DNA of 42,985 nt from Methylobacterium radiotolerans JCM 2831 (GCF_000019725.1 NC_010514.1:1-42985); one strand, 5' to 3'; positions 8,546 to 16,485 are shown, counted from the stretch's first letter. The notes: a model not told the origin generated them from the letters alone. Program-made: numbers and translations.

Positions 8546-8878
8546 ATGGCTCGGATCTACAGACTTCCCGTCATGCTCCAGGGCGAGGCCGGTCGGCGCC
8601 TGACCGATGACCTCGTCGCCATTCTGAAAGCGGGCGCGGATCCGGGACCGCGTCGCCATCAGATCGAGGTGTTGCGCACGTCGATCCGCGAGGCGCTACG
8701 AGTCCTGCCGAACGCTTTGGCCTCGGCGGCGGGCGCGCTCCCGCCCGAAGATCCGACGCGCTGCAGGGCCGAGCAGGCGGTGCGCCGCTTCATGGACGAG
8801 GTCGACGCGCTGGTGGCGATGGTCGAGCCCGAAGTCTCGACCGATCGATCGCCGCGCATCGCTGTTGCGACGCATTGA
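8546..8878 (+). CDS. Small helical protein coupled to the chemoreceptor gene
   Basis: A 110-residue protein of unknown function, predicted mostly helical from its Leu/Ala/Arg pattern, with no signal peptide or membrane segment. It starts nine bases after the chemoreceptor stop with GAGAGG upstream of the ATG, so the two genes are very likely one transcript. The C-terminal half (RFMDEVDALVAMVEPEV) could form an amphipathic helix for binding a partner. No family was recognised. A role with the receptor is an inference from spacing only. Confidence 0.6.
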   Translation: MARIYRLPVMLQGEAGRRLTDDLVAILKAGADPGPRRHQIEVLRTSIREALRVLPNALASAAGALPPEDPTRCRAEQAVRRFMDEVDALVAMVEPEVSTDRSPRIAVATH

Positions 8879-9303
8879 GCGTCAAGACGCGCGGCTCGGG
8901 TCGGGGCAGCGGACAGCAGGCGTCCTCCTACTCGCGGCGAGCGTCATCGTTGCCATCCCCCACTATCGTCGCGCCCTGACTTTACCCGTCCGACGCCATG
9001 ATCGACGTGGCCAAGATCGCACTGGCCTGGAATGCCTATGACGCGTACCGCCAGATACTTGATGTGTAGTCGCACTACGTTCAGCAGATCGTAGCTGCTC
9101 GGATGCCGTTCTGATGGGCCGTGAGCGAGCGCAGCGGCCACGTCCGCATTGATGCGCGGCTGTCCCAGACCGGACCGGCGGAAAACCACCCTTCTCGGTC
9201 GTAGGTCCTTGCCTCACCACACGGCCTGCAAGTGGGGATCCCGGCTTCCGGAAGGGAGCTCTGCCGCGCTACCCCCGCCGGAAATGGGGCGCGCGGACAG
9301 GGA
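8879..9303. other. Intergenic region without a convincing gene
   Basis: Short open frames exist on both strands, but none has a recognisable domain, a good ribosome binding site or codon use like its neighbours. The stretch lies between the chemoreceptor operon and the 3' end of the coupling-protein gene and may contain decayed sequence. Confidence 0.5.
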
Positions 9304-11043
9304 TTACGCGTCATCGCGCACCCGTCCGCTTCGCCCTGAGGCGGTCGCCCGCACCGGTTTCACGAAGTCGAGCAGCCCGGTGCAGCGTGCGTCTTCGTGG
9401 GCGAGCGTCTTCTTGAGCTTGAGCGGGTCGGTGGTATGCGCTCGGCTGTTGAGGAACACCAGCGTATGCCGCTGGGTCAGCGCAGCCAGATCCGAAGCCG
9501 GCACCAAGGCGTCCGCCACCGCGGTCGAGCTCCGGCTCACCTTGCCCGTAGCGGGATCGACCGTCTCGGTCGTCTGCACTCCGGTGAACGTCCCGAGCGC
9601 CTTCGACCAGCGCTCCCGCTCCTCACCCTGCGCAGAGGACAGATTGAACAGCATGATCACCTCGGCGGTGTCGCGCAGGATGGTAGCCCCGGCCTCACCG
9701 TAAGCTTCGACCAGCTGGGCCTCCGACTGCCAGAAGGTCCACAGCGATACGCCGTAGCCCGGCAGCTCGCCCGCCCCACGCAGGATCGCGTCGAAGCGGC
9801 CGAGTACGAAGGCCTCATCGACGATCACCAGCACCCGCTCGGCCACCGGCGTGCGCCGCACCGTGCTGAACAGGCTCGCCAGCAGCCAACGCACGTAGGG
9901 GGCGATCTCCGTGCGTCGGTCGTCAGCCGGCAGGACGATGAACAGGTCGGTGTCGCCCGCACACACCGCGTCAAGCGCAAAGGTATGGTCGGTCACAACC
10001 CGCTGCATGCGCGCGTCGAGCAGCCAGCCGAACGCCTGGGCTGCGGTCGAGAGGATATTGGAGCGGGTTTTCTCGTCCTTGGAGCGGAGGATGCCGCGTG
10101 CATCCTTAGCGACCTGATCCGTACGCCCCTTCAGTGCGGCCAGCAGCCCCTCGCCACCCTCGCTCACCAGAGTTGCGGCGTCGGCCACCCCGTGTCCGGC
10201 CCGGATCACGGCCTGCAGCGCGGCTACGATCAGGATGACGGCGCGGTCGCGGAAGAACGTCCCCGCTTCGCTGGTCCGATCCACCTCCGGGAGTAGCGCG
10301 CGGGCCATGCTCTGGAGCTCGAGCACATCCTCGGGATCAAGCCCGAGCAACGGATCCCATCGGTCGGAGCCGCCTGACAGACCGAGTGGGTCGAGGACGC
10401 GCACAGTCTGGCCAATGGCTTCGCGCCGCCGCCGTGCGGCACGCACGGCGTCACCCTTGGGATCGATGACGACGACCGGGCCGCCCCAGGCTTCGGGTTC
10501 CAGGAGGGCGAGGTTGGGCAGGATCAAGCCGCCGGTCTTACCGGTCCGCGGAGGCGCGATGGTGATCAGGTTGCCTTCGATGGGTATCCTGACGGCGCGG
10601 CCGGTGTCTGGGTCGAGCCCGAGTTCGAGGCCCCGGCGCATCCGCGCGAGATCTCGCCGTCCGGCGAAGCGCGCATCGCCGTAGCGCTTCAGTCGGTGGC
10701 GCAGCGGCACCAGCCGGCCGCCCATGATGAGAGGGACCATCAGGACGATCCCTGCCCCCCAGATCGCCAAGAAGGCAGGGACGCCACCGCCGCTCAGGCT
10801 GTTCGTCCGACCGTGCAGCATGTTCCAGTAGGTCGACGCCATGTGCTGGAATAAGCCAAGCCAGCCCGCCCAGCCGGGCCCGGCCGCAGCGAACCAGTCG
10901 AAGGGCGTGCCCGGGATGCTAGGCCAAGCGCGCGGGTCGAAGCCGTGGGTGGCGAGGTACGCGGCGGGATAGCCGATAAGGAAGGTCACCAGCGCCAGCA
11001 GCAGGACGAAACCGACGCGGAGGGGTAGATCGGGGCGATGCAT
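9304..11043 (-). CDS. Type IV secretion coupling protein, VirD4/TraG family
   Basis: A 579-residue protein that would link the relaxosome to a secretion channel and drive DNA transfer by ATP hydrolysis. It has two N-terminal membrane segments at about residues 10-31 and 88-107. The nucleotide-binding domain has Walker A IAPPRTGKT at 162-170, the following IDPKGDAV strand at 193-200, and Walker B VLVIVDEAF at 404-412. A late FNLSSAQGEERE motif is typical of the family. The ATG at 11043 starts right before the first membrane segment. The in-frame GTG at 11250 would add about 69 Arg-rich residues, yet it overlaps the stop of a small upstream gene as GTGA, so a longer form cannot be excluded. No T4SS channel genes accompany it. 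Confidence 0.9.
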   Translation of the reverse strand: MHRPDLPLRVGFVLLLALVTFLIGYPAAYLATHGFDPRAWPSIPGTPFDWFAAAGPGWAGWLGLFQHMASTYWNMLHGRTNSLSGGGVPAFLAIWGAGIVLMVPLIMGGRLVPLRHRLKRYGDARFAGRRDLARMRRGLELGLDPDTGRAVRIPIEGNLITIAPPRTGKTGGLILPNLALLEPEAWGGPVVVIDPKGDAVRAARRRREAIGQTVRVLDPLGLSGGSDRWDPLLGLDPEDVLELQSMARALLPEVDRTSEAGTFFRDRAVILIVAALQAVIRAGHGVADAATLVSEGGEGLLAALKGRTDQVAKDARGILRSKDEKTRSNILSTAAQAFGWLLDARMQRVVTDHTFALDAVCAGDTDLFIVLPADDRRTEIAPYVRWLLASLFSTVRRTPVAERVLVIVDEAFVLGRFDAILRGAGELPGYGVSLWTFWQSEAQLVEAYGEAGATILRDTAEVIMLFNLSSAQGEERERWSKALGTFTGVQTTETVDPATGKVSRSSTAVADALVPASDLAALTQRHTLVFLNSRAHTTDPLKLKKTLAHEDARCTGLLDFVKPVRATASGRSGRVRDDA

Positions 11044-11246
11044 GTAGGCGCCGTAGCCCGAACCCTCTGAGAAATGCCCCTCTCGATTCTGATCAACTTG
11101 AGCGATGCGACCGCGACACGGGCGGTGTCGCGAACGCCTCGGAGCCCTGGCGGGGGAAGGACGGCTCTTGAAGCAGGCTCGAGCCGAGCTGCCGCCGATC
11201 AACTCACACACGCGCTGTGGACCTGCAGCCGCTCGACCTCGGCGCG

Positions 11247-11399
11247 TCACGCGTCGCGTTCAGCCTCGATTCGCGCATGCAGGCGACCTGCGTCGATGGC
11301 CGTCTCCATCAGCATGCCCTGAGCGGCGGCGAGTTGCTGGTGCAGCTCGGCATTCTCGGCCGCGAGAGCGAGGAGGAGTGCGGCCACGTCGTCGCCCAT
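11247..11399 (-). CDS. Small coiled-coil protein upstream of the coupling protein
   Basis: A 50-codon reading frame with a good helical heptad pattern (ALAAENAELHQQLAAAQGM). Its stop codon overlaps a GTG in the coupling-protein frame (GTGA at 11250-11247). The ATG is preceded by GGAGCGTGG, usable as ribosome binding site. Helix-only proteins of this size often act by dimerising or by binding a partner. No family was recognised, and in high-GC DNA a frame this short can arise by chance. Confidence 0.4.
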   Translation of the reverse strand: MGDDVAALLLALAAENAELHQQLAAAQGMLMETAIDAGRLHARIEAERDA

Positions 11400-11492
11400 C
11401 CACGCTCCTGCACCCAAAATCTGAGCGGGCGCGTCTAGGCGCGTTGAGCCGCGGCTTCAACAGCGTTCGTCAGACCGGCCGGCGCTAGACGG

Positions 11493-12311
11493 TCAGCGCA
11501 TGGCTCTGGCCGTCTCACCACCCACTCGGATTCTCGGAGGTGTCGCTTGGTCGAGGTCGCCCGCTGCCCTCCGGCAGCTTCTTAAGGGTTCCGTTTCCCC
11601 TGATTCTGACAGGATTAGAACTTCAGTAGGCGTGCTGGTTACGCTTTTGACCCCTCCCCCTTGCTGAGGAGAGGCTGCGCCTTGTCCCTTCCAAGCCGGG
11701 ATTAGATCACTGCGCCGCGCCAGCCGGAGCCAAGCCAGCCACTCGGCCGAGACGATGCGGACGATGTTGGTGTCGTTTCGGAAGCCGGTGATCGCCCGCT
11801 CTTCGACGGTGAGCAGCCCGAGCTGGCGCGCCTCGCGGATGGCGTTCTTCACCGTTGAGCGACACACGCCCGCAACTGCGGCTAGGTTCTCGATCGACAG
11901 CCGGCAGTCCTTTCGCCTGGTGGTCTCTGCCGCTACAAGGGCGAGAACCGCCTGCTCGGCCAACGTGAACCGGGCCGCGAGCCCTGGCGGAAGCCGCCCA
12001 GAGGCGGCCCAGCGGCGACGGCGCTCCAGCGATGTGTCCGTGCGTGGGCGTGAGCCGACAGCCCTCCTGGGTGCTACTGCCCGACTCTGCGTCGGTGGAC
12101 GATTGCTCTGATTAAAGACAGCCGGCTCTACCGGGGAGAACCGCCGGGCCGCCGGCGCATCCGTGCGTGCCTCAATCAGCCCGGACAACGCCTCGGCTTC
12201 GGCCTCGGTGACCGTCCCCTCCCCGTAGGCGCGCCAGAGTAGTGCCGTCACTTGCGGCAGGGTGATTCGGCTGGCCGCCTCGATGGCGCGGCGGATCTCG
12301 TCTGCAAACAT
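11493..12311 (-). CDS. Helix-turn-helix protein of the plasmid replication/regulation type
   Basis: A 272-residue protein. Residues about 1-55 form a helical N-terminal segment (MFADEIRRAIEAASRI, EAEALSGLIEAR) seen in many alphaproteobacterial plasmid HTH proteins. A Pro/Arg-rich linker follows. Then comes a winged-helix/HTH domain at about 115-195, with recognition segment IENLAAVAGVCRSTVKNAIR and wing LGLLTVEERAITGF. The C-terminal tail is low complexity. It precedes a long repeat-rich non-coding region and the par cassette on the same strand, which suits a replication initiator or its regulator. It does not match RepA/RepC families well enough by eye to name it. Confidence 0.6.
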   Translation of the reverse strand: MFADEIRRAIEAASRITLPQVTALLWRAYGEGTVTEAEAEALSGLIEARTDAPAARRFSPVEPAVFNQSNRPPTQSRAVAPRRAVGSRPRTDTSLERRRRWAASGRLPPGLAARFTLAEQAVLALVAAETTRRKDCRLSIENLAAVAGVCRSTVKNAIREARQLGLLTVEERAITGFRNDTNIVRIVSAEWLAWLRLARRSDLIPAWKGQGAASPQQGGGVKSVTSTPTEVLILSESGETEPLRSCRRAAGDLDQATPPRIRVGGETARAMR

Positions 12312-12395
12312 CCCTTCTCGGCCCTCGTCGGGCCACGACAGGTCGTTCCGGGCCGCCGGTTAGGGCGTCCGGTCCACAGGCAAAGCCTCACCGTC

Positions 12396-12415
12396 GCGAA
12401 AGATGGCGCTTTCGC
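12396..12415. other. Perfect 7-bp hairpin upstream of the HTH gene
   Basis: GCGAAAG (12396-12402) pairs with CTTTCGC (12409-12415) around a six-base loop. It may be an operator or structural element of the putative origin. Confidence 0.45.
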
Positions 12416-12481
12416 TTGACGCCCGGGGGCATCTCATGGCTTGTGAGGAGTGTGTCCGGCCTCACAGGCCTATCGGTTTTG

Positions 12482-12521
12482 ACGGCCCTCCAGTTTGGCG
12501 ACTGGGGGGCCGTTGGCTTTT
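12482..12521 (+). terminator. Strong hairpin followed by a short T-run
   Basis: ACGGCCCTCCAGT (12482-12494) pairs with ACTGGGGGGCCGT (12501-12513) with a single mismatch and a six-base loop, followed by TGGCTTTT. On the plus strand this has the form of a rho-independent terminator. No gene ends immediately upstream on that strand, so it might end a non-coding RNA or be part of the origin. Confidence 0.45.
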
Positions 12522-12979
12522 CAGGGGTCGACTTGCGGCGGCGTGGTCTCCTGATGCCGGTTCACGACTCGCGTACACGAGCAGCGCCGGATACGGCATG
12601 TCGGCCGGAGCGAACCGTTAAGTCAACGTTGCCACCTCAGCGAAGGAACGAGGGCGGCTAAGGAAGGAATGGCCGAAGGAACGGTCGTTCCGGTGATCCG
12701 CAGGGAGGTTCGTCTTGGTTACGAATCACCCACGTCCTACACAGCTGCCAAAAGGGGACTTCAACGCTCGCGCGGGCAGGATCCGCACGCTCTAGGCTAT
12801 CCTCCGAGAGGGCCGCGCTGCGGACACCGATCGCATGCCTCAGACAGCTCGGCTTCGCAGATCGCCGTCATTTCGAAGAGTGCTCGCTGTGAAATTAAGC
12901 CGAGGCCTTCCGTGCGCAGCTGCGTACGTACGTGCTTACGTAATGAGGCAGCCACGCGCTTACTAAGCGCGTCGTAGCT

Positions 12980-13309
12980 TCAGCCGCCCTCCCTCTCGAG
13001 GTAAACGATCAGCGCGGCCTCAATGATTTCCTGATGGCTGGCGTTCCGGTCGAACGCGAACCGTCGGAGACGCTGATACCGTGGCTCCGACAGCCGGAGA
13101 GTGAGAGACTTGGTCCGGGGCTCCGCATCAGACGCGGGACGAACGGGCGCCGTAAGCTCTGTGGCAGGAGCGGGAGGAGCAGGAGGAGGAGCCAAAGGAG
13201 CGCCGGCCGGTGCGCCCGCCCCCTCTCCTCGTTGCGGCACGTCTGACGGCCGAGGCGCGCCCTTCGTCTGGATCAGCCCATCTAGCGAAAGAGGTTGCTT
13301 GATTGCCAT
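12980..13309 (-). CDS. parB: RHH-type partition adaptor (ParB/ParG-like)
   Basis: A 109-residue protein with a Pro/Ala-rich disordered N-terminal half. A C-terminal ribbon-helix-helix domain follows (residues about 66-107): the strand KSLTLRLSEPRYQRL, then RRFAFDRNASHQEIIEAALIVYL. It starts two bases after the parA stop, so the two are one operon. Small ParAs of type Ib systems pair with RHH adaptors that bind a centromere and contact ParA through a flexible N-terminal arm, exactly this architecture. It is unrelated to classical HTH ParB proteins; the symbol is used for role only. Confidence 0.75.
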   Translation of the reverse strand: MAIKQPLSLDGLIQTKGAPRPSDVPQRGEGAGAPAGAPLAPPPAPPAPATELTAPVRPASDAEPRTKSLTLRLSEPRYQRLRRFAFDRNASHQEIIEAALIVYLEREGG

Positions 13310-13311
13310 TC

Positions 13312-13956
13312 TTAGTGCCTCGCCATCGCCTTACTTGCGCCCTTACGCAGCTGCGTCAGTACGTACTCAAGCACCTCCTTAACCTCGCGCGCTGCCGTTG
13401 TCTCGGGCTCGAACTCGGTGACTGCCCGCCCTGATATGGCTGCCGTCGGGAAGTCGGTCCGGTCATGGATGATTGTTGGCGCGAGCTTGCCATGCTTCGC
13501 CAGCGCCATCACGGCTTGCATTTGCAACCGGGTCCGGGGCTTCGCCTGCGTCAACACAAAGACGAACGGACAGCCGGCATCCTCAATCAGGGCGAGCGTG
13601 TCACCCACGGCGTCTAGATCATCAGGGGATGGACGCACGGGCACGATAGCGAGGCTGGCGTGACTAAGGAGCGAGCGTAATTCCGGCCGCACTGATGGTG
13701 GTGTGTCAACGAACAGGAACTCAATACCCGCCGCAGCCAGACGTTCGGCACCAGCCTCGAAATCCGCGACCTCAATTCTCACGAGTGCTGGCTGCTGATC
13801 CTCACGACGGTTCCACCAGCTCGTAAGCGAGCCCTGCGGATCCGTATCGAGCAGAGCGGTCGAGTGCCCCGCCTGATGCGTCGCCACTGCCAGGCTGCGC
13901 ATAAGGGAGGTTTTCCCTGCCCCGCCCTTCTGGCTCGCAACCACCACCACGTGCAT
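13312..13956 (-). CDS. parA: ParA-family partition ATPase (type Ib size)
   Basis: A 214-residue protein with the deviant Walker A motif SQKGGAGKTSLMRSLA near the N-terminus. A Walker A'-like DTDPQGSLTSWWNRR lies at about residues 37-51, and the Walker B-like strand FLFVDTPPS at about 79-87. It has no N-terminal DNA-binding extension, as in type Ib ParAs (ParF/delta-like), and is followed by an RHH adaptor gene. It would position plasmid copies at cell division by ATP-dependent nucleoid binding. Its codon use matches the plasmid backbone. Confidence 0.88.
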   Translation of the reverse strand: MHVVVVASQKGGAGKTSLMRSLAVATHQAGHSTALLDTDPQGSLTSWWNRREDQQPALVRIEVADFEAGAERLAAAGIEFLFVDTPPSVRPELRSLLSHASLAIVPVRPSPDDLDAVGDTLALIEDAGCPFVFVLTQAKPRTRLQMQAVMALAKHGKLAPTIIHDRTDFPTAAISGRAVTEFEPETTAAREVKEVLEYVLTQLRKGASKAMARH

Positions 13957-14060
13957 CAGTGCCTCATTGCGTCCGTACTTAATGACGTAACGACGTGGAT
14001 ACGTCCGTCAGCAGCTCTCCGTATAAACGTTAAGCTGCGCAGTTAAAAGGGGGCAGTCGC
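13957..14060. promoter_or_regulatory. Candidate par centromere/promoter region rich in ACGT motifs
   Basis: Upstream of parA lie clustered GTAC, ACGT and TACGTCC elements (13971-14008). A similar cluster lies downstream of parB at about 12915-12950 (TACGTAC, CTTACGTAATGAGG), and another at about 13342-13366 inside the parA 3' end. The blocks share GCCTCATT-ACGT and GCAGCTGCGT strings. Such repeats are plausible binding sites for the RHH adaptor. Confidence 0.4.
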
Positions 14061-14239
14061 GTCGCCACACCTGCGCCAGCCATCGCATCGTTGGGATGTG
14101 TGTGAGCAGGGAGATGCAATGAGGATGCTCAGCGAGCGACGACCACGGTTGACAACTCCAAATTATGGACAAAAGTTACGACGTCGAACCTTTCGGATGC
14201 ATCGTCGACGCAAGTCGATAACAAGTCGAGTACGAACAA

Positions 14240-14677
14240 GTGGTCAGATTACTTCACAGAACATCGTTAGATTGTGCAGTGAGAATTATGGAGGAAGGAT
14301 TTTATCCTCGTCGAAACAGCCTGGCAATTGAAAGAGGCGCAAATTTCCATCCCTTAGAAGCCGTGAATGAAGCGAATGAGACATGTTCTGGATGCGATCT
14401 AACATTCAGATGGGAAGGCCCTGTGTCAGACACCCCCGGGGATGCTTTAGATCCAAATGTACTTTATAGATATGGGTCATGGAGATACTTTATTAGAGAT
14501 TGTATCAGTGAGGATCTTATAATGGAAGGGTTTGCAATAAATGATGACGAATATAAAAAATACGATCCAACGATACTTGAGAGGATTAGGTTCGGATTCA
14601 CAAGTAAAAACGCCTGCAATGCATTTTTCTCTAAATATATCGGTCGATCATTTTCAGTGAATTCGTCAGACAAATAA
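14240..14677 (+). CDS. AT-rich orphan protein with an ADP-ribosyltransferase-like N-terminus
   Basis: A 145-residue protein in visibly AT-rich DNA, unlike the backbone. The start of the chain (LLHRTSLDCAVRIMEEGFYP) has the histidine/arginine-threonine then helix then GF pattern common at the start of ADP-ribosyltransferase-fold toxins and RNA phosphotransferases. Further on are CSGCDLTFRWEGP and LYRYGSWRYFIRD. No catalytic Glu motif can be assigned with certainty. The GTG start follows an in-frame TAA by about 18 bases and lacks a strong ribosome binding site. No partner antitoxin is obvious. The ART suggestion is tentative; that it is a gene is likelier than not. Confidence 0.5.
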   Translation: MVRLLHRTSLDCAVRIMEEGFYPRRNSLAIERGANFHPLEAVNEANETCSGCDLTFRWEGPVSDTPGDALDPNVLYRYGSWRYFIRDCISEDLIMEGFAINDDEYKKYDPTILERIRFGFTSKNACNAFFSKYIGRSFSVNSSDK

Positions 14678-14780
14678 TATAATTTACGCCTCAATGGCTT
14701 AGATTGGCTCGGAACGGTACACCTCGTCCGGTGCGTCGTGAGACAAAGTTAACCTTACCTATTCGCATAAGGGAGGCGTT

Positions 14781-14936
14781 ATGGGACAGGCCGCCTATGG
14801 GTTCGGAGGCGGGCGGTTCGCGGATCTAAGCGGCAGCACGCTTGACACCCTAAACGGCCTCGTTGATTCCTCGGAGGTCTACAGGTGCAGCACAGTACGC
14901 CGCCGGAAGGCTACAAAGACCGCCTCGTTCCCGTAA
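14781..14936 (+). CDS. Possible small protein with strong ribosome binding site
   Basis: A 51-codon frame preceded by AAGGGAGG seven bases before the ATG, one of the best Shine-Dalgarno matches in this stretch. The product is Gly-rich at the N-terminus (AAYGFGGGRFADLSG) and basic at the C-terminus. No family was recognised. An overlapping minus-strand frame (14879-15067) also exists without a ribosome binding site, so only one of the two, or neither, is real. Confidence 0.35.
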   Translation: MGQAAYGFGGGRFADLSGSTLDTLNGLVDSSEVYRCSTVRRRKATKTASFP

Positions 14937-15099
14937 CTGAGTACGCAGAAGCAGAGCTTCTTCGGCTTGTCCGCGCATCCGTCCTGGTTTGACATTAGCA
15001 CCACTTCTGCACTGTAGTGGCGCTGCCGTGGGGAACCTGTCCTATAGCATATCCCTCCGCGCGCCATCAGTTGTTACGCTACGCATCGGGACCTAATTT

Positions 15100-15732
15100 C
15101 TAGCGCTTAATGGATATTGCTAAAAGACTATGCTCTATAATATCAATTGTGACTGGAAAATATTCTTCAAAATCATTATTATTTTCTGGCGGAACAATAG
15201 AATAGTTAGGCGCGCCGTACCGGACTAGAGAAAAATCTCCGTAGGCAGTCTTCTTAAAATAACTTGTTTCAGGACCATCGTGCAGTAGCTTGCTAAATAG
15301 TCCACCCCAGGAAAAACGTACGCCTTGTGCTATTGCGCTGACGCTAACACTCGTGGCGTCCCAATGACACACGCCAAGATTGAAATAGTCCTCGTCCTGA
15401 ATAGCGTCGCGATAGAAATAACCCCTCCAAGTTTGGTCGTTAATATGGACCATTGGAAAATTTATCCCAGTATTTGGAACATGTTGCTGCCCAATAAATG
15501 GAATCATCGGAACGCTGTGCTTGTTGATGACGTCGTATCCAATGTAGGCACCTTCGAACGAATCCCACGGACCTGGCGCTTGGGTCGTGGCGATAACCTC
15601 GTAGCGCTTGACCGGATGCGGGTTCAGGTGTCCAGTGGCGTCATCGTTGCCTACATCGATGCCTTTCGAGCAACCGGTCACTGTGGCGGCCAGTGGCATT
15701 ATGGCAGCTGCGGGTAGATGATGCAGCTTCAT
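15100..15732 (-). CDS. Putative lipoprotein, last gene of an overlapping three-gene operon
   Basis: A 210-residue protein with an N-terminal signal whose end (ATVTGC, Cys21) resembles a lipobox, so it is probably lipid-anchored in the periplasm. The mature part is rich in aromatic residues (WDSFEGAYIGYD, WRGYFYRD, FSWGG) and AT-rich at the DNA level in its C-terminal half. No domain was recognised. Its ATG overlaps the stop of the upstream gene as ATGA, which indicates translational coupling. Confidence 0.65.
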   Translation of the reverse strand: MKLHHLPAAAIMPLAATVTGCSKGIDVGNDDATGHLNPHPVKRYEVIATTQAPGPWDSFEGAYIGYDVINKHSVPMIPFIGQQHVPNTGINFPMVHINDQTWRGYFYRDAIQDEDYFNLGVCHWDATSVSVSAIAQGVRFSWGGLFSKLLHDGPETSYFKKTAYGDFSLVRYGAPNYSIVPPENNNDFEEYFPVTIDIIEHSLLAISIKR

Positions 15733-16004
15733 CGGGTCGTCCTCGCGCAGTTACGCCGCAGATGCTGCGGCAACATGTGGAAGTAGCCGTTTCGGTTTGT
15801 GTCTGAGCTAAATCGGTAGCCCTCCGGGCGGCTGCGCACCCAACTCGACGTGTACATCGACCTTGATATTGCCCATGTTGCGCAGAAGATGATCATTGTG
15901 ACGCGGATGGCGCGCCATGCGGCCGAGCTATGTTCGGTGCTCACCGCCGCGGGCACCGGGTTACGCCTGCGGCGACTGCGTGAGGCGTGCGGTCGTGCCC
16001 TCAC
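15729..16004 (-). CDS. Small basic protein with one hydrophobic segment, middle gene of the operon
   Basis: A 91-residue, very basic protein with a short hydrophobic segment at about residues 33-47 (VTMIIFCATWAI), consistent with a single membrane anchor. Codon composition alone would not make it a convincing gene. However, its start overlaps the upstream stop as ATGA (16004-16001) and its stop overlaps the lipoprotein start as ATGA (15732-15729). Two such overlaps in a row are unlikely by chance. No family was recognised. Confidence 0.5.
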   Translation of the reverse strand: MRARPHASRSRRRRNPVPAAVSTEHSSAAWRAIRVTMIIFCATWAISRSMYTSSWVRSRPEGYRFSSDTNRNGYFHMLPQHLRRNCARTTR

Positions 16005-16273
16005 CGGGCCGGTTCGAGCGGGGCCATACCGGGGGGCGCGGTCCCGGCCCCGCCGTCCTGCTGATCGAGCATCGCCTTAAGCAGCGCGTCCCGCGCGAGG
16101 TCGTGATCGGCCGCGATGCGGTCCACGATCCGGAGCGCCTGTGCGGCGGGAGAGAGATCCGTCACTGGCAACAGCGCGAAAGCTTGGCTAAGCCGCGTCC
16201 CCGTGAGGTATCCGATGACGATCCCGACGAGGATGCCGCAGGCGCCAACCAGGATCAGAACGCCGATCTTCAT
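16001..16273 (-). CDS. Small N-terminally anchored membrane protein, first gene of the operon
   Basis: A 90-residue protein starting with one clear membrane segment (VLILVGACGILVGIVIGYL, residues 5-23). A soluble helical part follows (LSPAAQALRIVDRIAADH) and then a Gly/Pro-rich tail. GGGTGAG lies just upstream of the ATG. The three genes 16273-15100 run leftward, divergent from the microcin-like gene at 16638. They could encode its envelope partner or immunity functions, or be unrelated. Confidence 0.6.
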   Translation of the reverse strand: MKIGVLILVGACGILVGIVIGYLTGTRLSQAFALLPVTDLSPAAQALRIVDRIAADHDLARDALLKAMLDQQDGGAGTAPPGMAPLEPAR

Positions 16274-16485
16274 GACTCACCCATCAGTTGCCGCGAGACC
16301 GCCAGCCTTCCGACAGTTACCACGGTATCTTCCGCAAGCGTATAGGTCACCTTTACTAATAGCATACGAGACGTCGTCTGCTACAGTCATGGAAGGGCTT
16401 TCAAAATGCTCGGCGAACGTCTTGCGATGAAAACCATGCCGCCAATTGCAACGGTAGTAAAATTCCGCTTAACGCCCACTTGATT
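16274..16485. other. Divergent intergenic region
   Basis: Together with the promoter below it, this separates the leftward membrane/lipoprotein operon from the rightward microcin-like gene. No gene is visible. Base composition shifts from GC-rich to clearly AT-rich towards 16640. Confidence 0.5.

Larger units (their letters stand above)
12312..12979. other. Repeat- and hairpin-rich non-coding region, candidate origin of replication
   Basis: No convincing gene is seen. CGAAGGAACG occurs at 12641 and 12674, with a related AGGAAGGAAT between. GGTCGTTCCGG occurs at 12341 and 12683. GGAACG and CGTTCC form an inverted pair at 12678-12691. Two strong hairpins are also present (see separate entries). 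Short repeats upstream of a rep-type gene and next to partition genes suggest an iteron origin, but no DnaA box or clear AT-rich unwinding stretch was recognised. Confidence 0.45.

Noticed and set aside
6977..8659. 560-codon open frame on the minus strand
   Set aside because: It is the antisense shadow of the chemoreceptor gene, which has full domain structure; the minus frame has no recognisable motif.
9304..11250. Longer coupling protein starting at GTG 11250
   Set aside because: The first 69 residues are Arg/Ser-rich and unlike VirD4 N-termini; the ATG at 11043 precedes the first membrane segment. The GTGA overlap keeps it as an alternative only.
12403..12661. Two overlapping plus-strand frames of 72 and 81 codons
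   Set aside because: They run through hairpins and repeats, lack ribosome binding sites and have no family features.
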